Shown: positions 1 through 11,900 of the stretch, piece by piece
How positions within the stretch are numbered: position 1 is the first letter of the stretch
How the letters are laid out: each line of letters opens with the position of its first letter
NCBI RefSeq assembly: GCF_018991925.1
Contig: NW_024756914.1
Coordinates: 3,736,848-3,800,847 of the forward strand
Direction: 5' to 3'
From: Homarus americanus
Taxonomy: Eukaryota; Arthropoda; Malacostraca; Decapoda; Nephropidae
DNA length: 64,000 nt
The notes under the pieces: model-generated
What the model saw: only the letters and a program-made list of their open reading frames with translations
Database searches by the model: none
Told to the model about the DNA's origin: nothing
Program-made: the position numbers and the translations under genes

Positions 1-1765
1 TTCACCAAAAGATCGGCTCGTTAGCGGCTTGGGCGATCGGTCACGTCTCTGTTACGCACTGTTGGCAAGTACTGGACATGCACCGGCTCCTGAATGTACC
101 TGAACCTACTCCAGTGTTGGTCAAGCCTTGTCTTGAAAGAGCCCACACTCGGTGCCGTCACAACACTTTCTGGTAGGTTGTTCCAAGAGTTCACAATTCT
201 CACTCCGAAAAAGTTTGCCCTCACAGTTTTCTGGACTTGCGGCTTCTTCAATCTTGAGCTGTGACCCCTTGTGGGACGAGCGTGGACACTCGACTGAGTA
301 ATGCCCCTTGAGATGCTTATACACCTCTATTAGGTCACCCCTTGCCCGTCTGTAGTACTGTATAAGCTAGGCAAGTTCAGGCGCTCCAATCTCTCAGGGT
401 AGCTGAGGTGCCGAAGGGCAGGCACCAGTCTGGTGGCCCTCCTTTGAACATTTTCAACCAACTGACAGTCCCTAGCATATCTCGGGGACCAGGCGGGGTG
501 ACAGTACTCCAGATGGGGAAACACTTCACTCTTGAAGATCGTTACGAGGGACGGACCATATAGATATCTGAACGTCCTTCTTATAAGACCCAATAATTTA
601 TTTGCTTGATTTACCTTCTTCTCGCAATGGCCCGAGAGCTTCAGCTCATTGTCAACGTACACACCTAGGTCCTTCTGACATTCAGTCTCAAATAGTGCAG
701 TTTCTTCATCCAGTTGGGACATATGATACGCCTCCTTACCGTTGATACGCCCCAGGTGCATCCTCTTACACTTCGTGACATTGAATCTCAGCAGCCATTT
801 CTTCGACCATTCTTGGAGACCACAGAGGTCCTTCTGCAGCTCTTCACAGTCTGCTTGGTTCTTGATTTCCAAAAATAATTTGGCGTCATCGGCAAACATT
901 GTATGGAGGAGTGTACAACGTCAGGCATGTCATTTATGAAACAAACAAACAACAGCGGGCCCAATACACTGCCCTGTGGTACCCCACTTGTGACAGGTAC
1001 AGATGATGATTTCGTGCCATTAATCACCACACATTGCTTGCAGTCACGTAGAAAGTCTTCTATCCACGCTTGGACATTTCCCCGAATTCCGTACCCTTCC
1101 AGTTTGATTTTTAGCCTTTCGTGGGGTACACTGTCGAAAGCCTTGGCAAAATCTAAGTAAATATTGTTGATATTACCACCCCGTTCCAGAATATGGGTCC
1201 AAATATCCAATACCTTGAGCAACTTTGTTAAGCAGGAGCGCCCCGGCATAAAACCGTGTTGGCAATCCTTTACAAGGTTGCTTCGTAGTAGATGTTCCAT
1301 CGCGGCATCTCTGATAATACTCTCAAGTACTTTACATATTATGCTGTCAGGCTCACCGGTCTATAGTTGTTCGTGGAGTGACGATCGCCCTCCTTGAAGA
1401 TAGGACTCACATAAGCCACTTTCCATTCACTAGGGACCTTTCGTTCATCCAGGCATTTACAAAACATGATCTTCAGGGGCTCGGCAAGCTCGTTGCTCAA
1501 CTCTCTTAGCACTCTGGGGTGCACCATGTCAGGGCTGGGACTCTTATGGACCATTAGCTGTGACAGTTTATTTCTAATACCCTCTTCTGTGAACACAATG
1601 TGGGTCAGTGCTGTGTCGAACCGTCTGTCCCCAAACGCAGGAAGGTTAATCGCATCCTCTCTTGTGAACACCAAGGAAAAGAAGCTGTTCAATGCCTCAG
1701 CTTTATCCTGGTCAGAATCTGCTTAACTACCATCTGTTCACCCACTTTCAAGGGAGTAAACTGTC
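1..1765 (-). mobile_element. CR1-like non-LTR retrotransposon, family 1, 5'-truncated and frameshifted
   Basis: Read on the minus strand, three overlapping reading frames together give a reverse transcriptase. The first (about 1730-1339) has the fingers region with KSPSPDMVHPRVL and NNYRPVSLT. The second (1300-about 900) has [28 protein letters not shown] and [14 protein letters not shown]. The third (about 899-330) has the catalytic FADD box followed by the thumb/connection region. A further frame (about 251-21) gives the usual CR1 C-terminus, SWNNLPESV..SFKTRLDQHW. The changes of frame, for example just before FADD near 900, show that the copy is dead. No endonuclease domain is present, so it is 5'-truncated near 1765. 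Its 3' end runs to or past the window edge. The CR1/Jockey assignment rests on the RT motifs and the C-terminal signature. Confidence 0.85.
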
Positions 1766-2169
1766 GGTAGACTCAACATGTTTGAAATGAATAAAGGAAA
1801 AAAAAAAGACAAGTCTACATTTAGCCAGATTATCGTTGAGGGAAAAATCACTTATATTTGTTACCTTATATATGTGAAGACAGCCCACTATCAATTATTG
1901 AGAGTCAGGCAGTTACTGTGTTATTATTGAAACGTCAACACATTTGATATGCTTCTTAAAACATCGGTCTCTACTAGCTTCTTGGCGAACAAAATTAGCT
2001 GTGTGACTTGAACACATGCACAATATATGTACAGGTATATTGTATTCTTGAACATATGCACAATCTGTGTATATTGTATACTTGCACTGTCTATGCACAG
2101 TACATTGTGTTTTGACAATACACGGTACAATACAGCATTGTGTACAGTATACCTGCACTGTCTAAAAAC

Positions 2170-2170
2170 A

Positions 2171-2254
<84 letters not shown>
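2170..2254. repeat. (TA)n microsatellite
   Basis: Uninterrupted alternating TA over about 80 bp, directly abutting a small palindromic element at 2255-2345. The long YIYIYI reading frames here are translations of the repeat and are not genes. Confidence 0.97.
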
Positions 2255-2502
<248 letters not shown>

Positions 2503-2559
2503 AACCTGCACTGTGTGTACATTGTATAATTGCCTTGTTTATGTGCCTAAATTAGTTTC

Positions 2560-3350
2560 ATAGCTCACTTTAATGTACTGTTGCCGACTCGTCTTCCGAC
2601 AATAGCACGGAGTCAACACACACAGAGGGTTCATTCGAGGGTTCGTAGTGTCGCAGCTCTTGAAATCTGTATGCGTCTGTCTGTGTTGTCATACCAGCCA
2701 GGGACAATTGTCCTCGGCCAGAAGGATCTCCACTGCTGCTGCGCTTAAAGTCAGTTATAAATTTAAGTTTTTACAGAATGAACTGAAGCGAATTATGGAA
2801 TTATTAATTTATGCGATTGATCAGAATATATTCGGTATGAGGTGAGCTCAGTATGGCCGAATGTTGAAAATTTTCGTGTTTGTGTAAATTAGTAGGAGCA
2901 CTGGGGCTGGGGGAGCCTTCAAACCGGTACACATTGAAATTTATTAAATATATTATAAAAATGACACGCATGAATTATAGATACAAAATAATCGTGACAT
3001 TATTAAAGTATTCCTGTTGTTAGAGAGTTATCACAAACTGTAAAGTGTAATTTACTTTTTTATAGTTTTGACACTTATCAGCTTACTAGCCTTTCGGGCG
3101 GTTGGTCTATCCATTGTTAGTAAAGGTGGAAACCGGGCATCGGGAAACCTGTGATTTTTGATAGAGTCACAATGGGTGAACACTTAAGAATTACGTCTCC
3201 AGTCAAAATCAGATCCAGTTAAAAACCAACAAATTACACCGAGTTCCATTCACTGGCAAGTATTGAATATAAGTTCTTTTAACGTTTACCATTTATGTAT
3301 TATATATACTGAGAATGAGTAATCGTGGTATACTTTACTCGAACTTTAAA
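2560..3350. other. Intergenic AT-rich DNA, no gene seen
   Basis: No coding region is supported here. At 3075-3125 there is a degenerate minus-strand remnant of the family 1 LINE 3' end (compare TTAGC..GGGCGATCGGT in intact copies). The rest is unassigned. Confidence 0.5.
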
Positions 3351-3361
3351 AAAAAAGGTCA

Positions 3362-4460
3362 ATTCAATTTCAATTTCAATTGTTTATTCCTTGATAGAGG
3401 AAGCGGGATCCTAGTGCTGTCACTAGGTACCCCTGTACAATAACACCAGAAGCATCTGGCAAGTGTGACAAGTATATACAGTATAAATATTATAAATGGG
3501 CTTACTAAACCCTGAGGAAGGAAGGATATTCCTTTAACACATAATCAATGTTATTTACGTAATATCTGGCCAGTATGGGGAGGATCATCGTGTCTCCGTC
3601 AGGGGGTTGTGGAGTGGTGGTCCAGCAGGCGTCACGGAAGCGTTGTGTGTGGGGACATCTTAGGAGGTAGTGGATAAGGGTGCGGCTGTCGGGTCTTCTG
3701 CATAATGCACAAGAGCGTTGCTCAGGGGATGCTGGGATACCAATCTCCCAAGCAAAGTCATACCCAATGATGATACGGGCAGCAATCACGTCCCCTTTCC
3801 GCGACCCTTTCCCGTAGACATACGAGAGGTCAGGAAGTTTACGGAGGACATCGTACCAGGTGGGCGGGGAGTCCAGGGGGATGGCTGCTTCCCGAGCTTC
3901 TCTCTGTTTGCGGCGAATTTGGGTCCTAAGCTGTAAAAGTGTTCGAGGAACAACGTAGTCAGGTGTGGCCTTGTTGCAGCCAGTCTTGGCAAGGCCATCT
4001 GCTGCCTCATTCCCCAAGATACCGACATGACTGGGTATCCATAGGAATGTCACAGGACGGCCTGCATCCTGAAGTGTGGATGTTAACCCTCGTATTCGGA
4101 GGATGAGGTCCTTATTTTCCCCTGATCCAAATGCGATCTCGTCGAGAGCAGACCTGGAATCGCAGCAGACAAGCAAGGGGCAGAGACCATCTGCTTCTTC
4201 CTCAGCGAGAAGGGCAGCAAGGAGGGCTATTAGTTCAGCCTGAGTGGAGGATGCCCCGTCAGAAACTCTGAGAGATAGTTTGATAGGCTCAGGGGCATCA
4301 GGACGGGAGATGTAGACACCAGCCCCGGCCCGACCTGTAGCGGGGTCAACAGAACCATCAGTGTAAAGGACGACCCTACCTGGGAACCAGTGGGCGATCC
4401 TGGAGAGGTGGTATTTGCAGAGAATAACAGAGTTCACGTGGGATTTCGGGAGCGGTCCTC
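3362..4460 (-). mobile_element. Non-LTR retrotransposon 3' part with intact RNase H domain
   Basis: One uninterrupted minus-strand frame from 4437 to 3505 covers about 310 residues. The RNase H catalytic set is visible in order: the D of YTDGS, the E of STQAEL, the D of CCDSRSAL and the D of GNEAAD, with IPSHVGI before the last. Downstream is a C-x2-C...H-x4-C knuckle (CALCRR...HYLLRC), typical of the C-terminus of RNase H-bearing LINEs of the I/Jockey group. The 3' UTR carries AATAAA and ends in repeated TTGAAA-like units (3362-3395 on the plus strand). No RT domain is present, so the copy is 5'-truncated near 4460. A second copy is at 53930-54415. Confidence 0.85.
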
Positions 4461-4469
4461 CGAGGGAAA

Positions 4470-5200
4470 AAAAAAATCATTGACACAAGACAACGCGGGT
4501 TCACCAGACTGGTTACGAGCCGCTCTTACAATGTACATCTCTTGTAGTTGGAGATGTAGAATGTATCTGTGTAACATAAGGTAAGCCCAAAAATATTACA
4601 CTGAAATTGTCTTAGCTGGAAATGCTCACTTAGCATTTGTGACGAGAATTTTATTAAAAAAAATGTTTTGTCGAGTGCTAAGTAATTTATCTAGTTGAAG
4701 CTTTACATTGGTGTTGATGTTATTTCTAGACATTATTATTTTATATGTGAAATAATAAAGTTCGATCTACATTTTCAGTTACGAGGAATAATCTTCGTAC
4801 TAACCTCTGTTAGTCACAGGCCCTTGGCACTGCTCTTGCTATGGATAGGAAGTAGTGAGTCGATGAACGTCATGGATACGAATTTGGTGTCAACGTAAAC
4901 ATTGATCTGAGTTGCCAGTTCTCTTTATTCGTTTTGTAAGTAAACTGAATTATTACCAGTTATAAGAACGCGATAAGAATTTGAAGATCAGTTTAGAGTA
5001 AAATTAAGCATAGTGTGTGGGTGTTTACTGACAAAAATGTGTCGACAAGGATCTCGTATACTTAAATAATGCACTATTCATGAGAGCGCCGGAATCACTG
5101 TTAACTATTGTTCATTACGTTGGAATTTCAGCATTTATCTTACCATTTAGAATAATATAAGTTCTTATTTGACTACAAAATACATTTCAATACATTTCAT
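4470..5200. other. Intergenic, no gene seen
   Basis: AT-rich sequence with short chance reading frames only. No recognisable repeat family or exon. Confidence 0.4.
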
Positions 5201-5206
5201 AATCAT

Positions 5207-5707
5207 AGAGAATGGAGCATCTGAACTTGCCTAGCTTATACTACAGACGGGCAAGGAGTGACCTAATTGAGGTGTATCAGCATCTCAAGGGGCACTACTC
5301 AGTCGAGTGTCCTTACTTGGAGCTGGCGGACGCTCGCCCCACAAGGGGTCACAGCTCAAGATTGAAGAAGTCGCAAGTCCAGAAGATTGTGAGGGTAAAC
5401 TTTTTCGGAGTGAGAGTTGTGAACTCTTGGAACAACCTACCAGAAAGTGTTGTGACGGCACCGAGTGTGAGCTCTTTCAAGACAAGACTTGACCAACACT
5501 GGAGCAGGTTCAGGTACATTCAGGAGCCGGTGCATGTCCAGTACTTGCCAACAGTGCGTAACAGAGACGTGACCGATCGCCCAAGCGGCTAACGGAGCCG
5601 ATCATTTGGTGAAGAGGATAAAAGAAAAGGAAAAGTAACAGAGACGTGACCGATCGCCCAAGCGGCTAACGAGCCGATCAGTGGTGAAGAGGATAAAAGT
5701 AAAGTGA
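5207..5707 (+). mobile_element. CR1-like LINE family 1, 3' end fragment with duplicated tail
   Basis: The frame at 5212-5592 encodes the last 126 residues of the family 1 ORF2, from EHLNLPSLYYRRARSDLIEVYQ to the SWNNLPESV / FKTRLDQHW terminus. It is uninterrupted. The roughly 75-bp 3' UTR segment (GTAACAGAGACGTGACC...GAGGATAAAAG) is present twice in tandem, at about 5558 and 5635. The same duplication is seen in the copy at 22139-22593. Confidence 0.88.
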
Positions 5708-5709
5708 CA

Positions 5710-8700
5710 AATGAAGGAATTAAAGCAAAAAGCTCAATTTTATATTTATTTATATCTTAATATATTAATGTTATTTTTTTTTGTCTTCCAGCTTTTCAGT
5801 TTGAAACACAAATTATCAGTTGCGAAGTATTATGCTTGAGAAACGATTCTATTTTGTCCCGTTTGAGTGGACATACAGTAAGGTTTCTTCTATTTGTTCT
5901 TACATCCTAATTCCCCAAAAGTTGTTAACGGAACTAGTCCAGTAGTTTCAATCGATGCAAGAGTTATGTTCCGGATTATATTTTAATCTTTACTTAAGGT
6001 CAAAGATTAAAACATAGTCCGGAACATAACTCTTGTATCGATTTAAACGTGTTAAAAAGACCCCAAGGGTATGTGTCACTCAAGACAAAATGATTAATAG
6101 CAAATTCAAGTCTGGAATGTGATACAAACACTTGATGGAATGTCATGTAAATATGCATCATCGCTAAATAAAGTGCAAAAAGTAAATGGCTTAAAGGTCA
6201 ATGAATAGATTGTTCAGATGATAACTTTTGTGTCAGTATAGATATTCAGATGAAATTTTACATGAGTGTCATTAATGGGTTAAGTGTAGTACAGTATTGT
6301 ACACTAAAATAGTTTCTGCGACACGGGTTGAGGTTACAGAAAAGTCATAGGTTAAAATCTTAGCGCGAGGATAACTCTTGTTTCAATTCAGATTTTAATT
6401 AAACTTCACCAGATATCAAGGGTTAGTGTCACTGCTGAAGGTCAAAGGTCAAATTTTCGTTTCGATCATAACTTTTATAACCATATAAATATTTTGAAGA
6501 TATTTCAGAATAATGTTTATAGTCACTAGGTAAGGTGTACAACAACTATGTTTTGATAGACTTCAGCTGTTGAAGGGGAGCTTCTGCGTCAACATATTTT
6601 TCTAGTTTTAAGAAGAGACTGTTACATAACACAAAACACTGAGTGACATGGTAACCAATCGCATTTTGTAATACATGCCAGTTTGAGGGTGAATATGTAA
6701 TACCTAAAGGGTTAGTTTTCTATAGAAATATAATTTATTTTATACTGTTGTAAAATTTAATAAAAGTGTGATTTGTGCGAGTTACCGCGATGGATGATGG
6801 ACTCAGTTATTAATGGGGAGGTATAAGAAAGCAGAGATTTGTTGAAAAACTAATTAAGATTACCGAGAATATGAGAGTAAAGCTTGTATCAAAAGCGTCG
6901 CTTGGGCGAAGTCCTTTGGTGCGTGGGTCCAGGGCCCACTTTCGGACACTTGGTATCTTTTGGCACACTCACCTCCCGTTCCCCAATTACTTTCCCCCCT
7001 TCCCCAACTACTCTCCTCCCCTTTCCTAGTTGTTCTTCCCCACCACCCAACCTGAAATCCATGAAATATAACGACCAATGCGGGTATTATGCATTGGTTG
7101 GGTAATTCGTTAGTTGAACCTCAAGTATAGGATTGAAAGGGGCAGTGTAGGGTTACTCGCGCCAAAAATTTTGATAATATTTGGTATATACTGTATGTGA
7201 GCGTTCCGATTATTGAAACTAATTCAATGTAAGAGTTTAAAAATCTACATACATTAGTTAGTATATAATACTGCATACGTGTATTTCTTAGTAATATTTG
7301 CATATAATTTTTGTAATAACATGTGCATGTAACAATAGAAACTTGTATAAAGTTTCTTCATGTCGTGAGGCTCTCGAACATGTGAAGATTATCGTATGCA
7401 GCTCTTGGGTTAAGCAAGTCTGGCCACCCCTGTTATAGAGCTAGGCCGAAAACAGTGCTTTCCAACAAAAAACGGGTTTCGCCCGGATGGTCTGAATGCA
7501 TCTTACGATGCGGGACTCCTCAATACCCTAGAGGCCGAGACCAGTGCTTCTTAACGCTTTTGTCCCGCGTCCCCAACATCCCTATCTCTGATGTTTAAGT
7601 GTACTGAATATTAATACAGTTCATTAAATGTGATACTAATGCAAAGAATGAAGCAAAGATATCTTTCACTTACAATTTGATGCAATAATCCATATGCGAC
7701 CAGCTGTTGTGCACAACAATGCAGAAAATAATCAGATATCATAACCAGGTACTCGTTAATGAAATGGATTGTACGGGCTCCTGTTATTTACATTTAATAT
7801 AACAATCTAAATAGACACACACCACTTACAGTTCTAATTCTTCAGCCACATATTGCTAGGAGTGCATTCTGTTAAAAAAATAGAAAAGAACTATATTAGT
7901 ATGGCACAGTACTGTGATTACTACCGCGGCAATAAATAAGTTGTACTCATTCTGTTAACAAAAGTACAAATAAAAATAATAACTTTTCGTATCACTACAG
8001 TTGGTGTCACGATAATTTTCTGTCCCGTGACCTTTCATTTCCTGCTGATGAAGTCATTAATTTTTGTAGTCCCCCAGATTTTGGTGGACTGCAATCGCCT
8101 TGTTGTTGCCCCGGTTCTTAACTTATCTGAGAGAAAACTACACTTTAGTGCTACTCACTGCAATAAGTAATGGACCCATCTCTCTCGCGCAGCTAGTTTG
8201 ACATGTTTACACCGTTTCCCGGACAACTTTTTTTCTTTTTTCATTTCGACAAATCGATGGTCTACACACAACTTACCTGCTGACATATGAATATTCACTG
8301 AAAAAAATTAAATGTATCGAAATTCCCTTTCACGGACACTTATATATTTTACTAATAGTTTTAATAATAATTTCACGAGTAACAGAAAGAAATATATAAA
8401 TAATCACTTAAAAAATGCATTTTTCCAGCTCGTCTGCCTCCTCACATCTCGACTTTCCGCGCAGACTATACTGTATCTTTGGTGAGAACACATCCTATAC
8501 TATACGTACTCTTTGTAACACACTGTGCCAAGTAAACAATACATTTTTGCGGTTAAACACGATAATTTTGTCAAGTTTAGTTATTCACACAAACCTATTT
8601 TCTTTAAATACGTATCGAATATATAGACCTTCCGAGTAGTATTTCTGCTTATATGCTTAAACTATTCCCATGCACTGTAATAACATGCCTTGTACTTAGT

Positions 8701-8920
8701 TCTTAAGTACAATATCTTGTTTATTATTATTTTTATTATAATTTTTTAAGAGTATTTTGATGCCCCAAAATTAAATTACTAGTTAATTCAAAGCAACATT
8801 TGAAAACGAAGAGATGATGTGCATTCCACTTATATTTATTTTCTTCCGTTAACTTTGATTTTTTTTAAAACTTGCCAGTTACAGAAACAATTAATTTTCT
8901 TCATATTGTTTTTTATTCTT
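5710..8920. other. Intergenic, gene-free stretch with scattered repeats
   Basis: No exon can be supported. It contains an imperfect inverted repeat at 5951-6042 (41-bp arms), a perfect AGGTCA direct repeat with a 1-base spacer at 6439-6451, and at about 7533-7570 a sequence resembling the end of a hAT transposon (CAGTGCTTCTTAACGCTTTT). 5940-6560 looks like an old repeat rich in AAGGTCAAAG and CATAACT words. Confidence 0.4.
5951..6042. repeat. Inverted repeat, 41-bp arms, 10-bp spacer
   Basis: The left arm 5951-5991 begins ATCGATGCAAGAGTTATG. The right arm 6002-6042 ends CATAACTCTTGTATCGAT. The arms are reverse complements with about three mismatches. This is a hairpin of a foldback or MITE type, or the edges of an old element. 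Confidence 0.85.
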
Positions 8921-8924
8921 ACAG

Positions 8925-11900
8925 GCTGTCAGTAATAAACCCATCAGAGGTGACAGTGTGGGCGACTGAAACGAGGCACCATGCAGCAGATGCAAATTCG
9001 CTGGTCGACTGTGATAGGATGTTTTGGAATCTTGTGTGGTCTTATCTTCATTGTCTCTCTCTTACGTACTGGTGAGTCATGCCCTTCATTGTGTACTTAC
9101 TATATTGTTTAACTAAGTCTCGCTCAAACAGTTTTTTTCGATCAGCCCACTGAATGATGCTTCGTGTGGAGCCTAATGCATTACTCTAGAGTTTCTAGGG
9201 TGAGAGATTTCAGTGGGCGGATTCCTCAATCACCACTTTCGCGCCTCTGACAGGAAGCGTCCAACAAGCTGCTTGTAAACATGCCCACCCATGCTGTGGC
9301 CACAAATCGCTGAAACTCCCTTAAAAAATGTCTTGGTAAGAGAAGAAGAAAAGTTGCCATATAATTGTTTGTAGCCACTAAAGGCTAACATTTAAGTCAG
9401 AGTAATTTGGGTATACAGTTATGATCACTGTCGATAGTTTATAACAACAATAATCGCTAGACAAACTTAAGATTAGTTGTAGAATGAATAATATTAATTC
9501 CAGCACTAAAACATTGCCTTAGTTTGTAACAGCCTGTGGACCACCTGATGCATGACTGTGTCATCTTAGACAATGGCAGGCATGAGTCATAAGAACATAA
9601 GATTGGAGGAAACTGCAGCGGGACTATTGGCCCATACTGGGCAGTCCCATTTACACCCAACCCCTATTGCTCATATAAGCATCCAACCTACTGTATGTTT
9701 GAAGCTATCCAGCGTATTCGAGTTAATGATGATATTTGGTAACTTGTTCCATTCATCCACTACTCTGTTTCCAAACCAGTGTTTACCTATTTCTCTCCTA
9801 AATCTAAATTTGTCTAATTTAAAACCATTGTTACGAGTTCGCTCCTGGTTGGATAGTTTGAGTACCTTTGTAATGTTCCCTTTGTTTAGCCCTGACTTCC
9901 ATTTATACACCTCTATCATGTCGCCCCTCGCTCTACGTCTCTCGAGGGAGTGCAAATTAAGATGCTTTAACCTGTCTCTGTACTCAAGGTTCCTAATGCC
10001 CGGGATTAGTCTTGTCATTCTCCTCTGGATTCTTTCCAAGGATTCTATATCCATTCTGTAATACGGTGACCAGAACTAAACTGCGTAATCCAGGTGAGGT
10101 CTCACAAGCGCAAGATATAATCTTAAGATGACCTCGCTAGTCTTGTAACTAACACTCCTTTGTATGAACCCAAGTACTTTATTAGCCTTGTTACAAGCAA
10201 AAACACATTGTTTACTTGGCTTAAGAATCCTACTTATCATTACTCCTAAATCTCTCTTGCAGTCGGATTTCTCAATGGCATCGTTGTTCATCTGGTAACT
10301 GGTTTCCCTGTTTACATCTCCTATACTGAGTACTTTACATTTGTCCACATTGAACTTCATCTGCCATTTTTCAGACCATTCGAAAAATTTGTTTAGATCT
10401 TCCTGTAGTTTTGCGGAGTCCTCATCAGATTTAATTACACGCCCTATTTTAGTGTCATCAGCAAATTTACTTATGTTGCTGTCTATGTCGATATCTATGT
10501 CTTTTATGTATATAATAAATAATAATGGTCCAAGTACTGAGCCTTGGGGAACTCCATGTAATGTTGGTGCATTTAAGAGTTATTGTAACCTGTTAGTTTC
10601 TGTCTGCTGGCTACTGGTGGTATGTGTGTCGTAAATAAATATGTGATTACCGTAAATACAACTTGTGTTCCGGAATTAATGAGGATAATGAAGCACAAAT
10701 TTTATAAAAAACGGAGTAAGATGTGTTTACTCCCGGACTTATGCCACCATCAATCGCTGAACACGTGGAAGAGTTATACGTATCGATTATTATTATTTTT
10801 TTTTTGTGGAAGTCACTTACATGAATCAGACACTGTTATAAAGCAAGGTAGCATTGATTGCATTGCTATACTTTATCCACTACATACACATATGTGTGCA
10901 CAGGTAAATGATGTTTGTTTGCCTGGTGTAATAGTGACAATTATGGCAACTATAAATGGTGTTTGTTTTCCTTCAGGTAGCCATGACGCCAGACCAAATC
11001 TACCAACTGCAAGGGCTCAAAACTTGAGCAGCCACAGCTTTCTCAAGTCAGTAGTACCATTGTAAGTCATTTCACCTTAATCGATTTTTAGGTTTATGTA
11101 CTGAATATGAATGGAGCTAATATCATGAGCGTGCGGGTTAATGTCGTTTGTACAGTACGTGTAGGTGTGTGAGCGTCATAGATTGTATTTTATTTTGTAA
11201 ATACTGTAAGTAGGCTACGCGTTGTGACATTGTGTGGAATGTCACCTTGAAGCGTAGACGTAATATCCTTTGGAGCACATTATATTCCACAATACCCAGT
11301 ACTAAACTTACAGGCAAAACGAATGTTATTTATGTTTTCTATTTTCTAGCCACATATTTGCATTTTATAAGTCTTTCCAAGAGCCAGTAATTATATTTAA
11401 ATGTACAGTACCTTTTTTTCCTAAATTTCCCCCAAACAAAGAACTTCTTAGTGTTTCTAGAACCAACGAGATCTAATTTCCGATTTTTTCTTTAGTTCTG
11501 AGGATTCAAACTTCCGGTACTTGGATGAGCATAATGTGTACGATGTTTATAATGGAGAGCCTAGCCGTAACCTGACTGTCAGTGAGCGAACCTGGCTGAC
11601 GAAAGTGAAGGAGGAGACCGCCCGGCACCTCACCTCTTCCGAGGGTTACACCGTCACCCCCGAGGACATAATCAACACTAGGTAAGAGCAGAGGCAGGGC
11701 TGGTCAAGGTAGGGTAAGGTGAGACACGGCTGGTCTGGGTAGGGTGAGACAGGGCTGGTCTGGGTAGGGTGAGACAGGGCTGGTCAATGTAGGGTAGGGT
11801 GCGACAGGGCGGGTCAGGGTAGGGTAGGGTGAGACAGAGCTGCCCTGGTCAGGGGAGGGTAGGGTAGGGTAGGATTGATCAAGTTAAGGTAGGGTAGGAA

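Noticed and set aside
7533..8200. hAT transposon with CAGTGCTTCTTAACG end
   Set aside because: The left end resembles hAT termini, but no matching right terminal repeat or 8-bp target duplication could be found.
11860..11880. Interstitial telomeric repeat from AGGGTAGGGTAGGGT
   Set aside because: The arthropod telomere unit is TTAGG. This is a local G-rich minisatellite lacking that unit.
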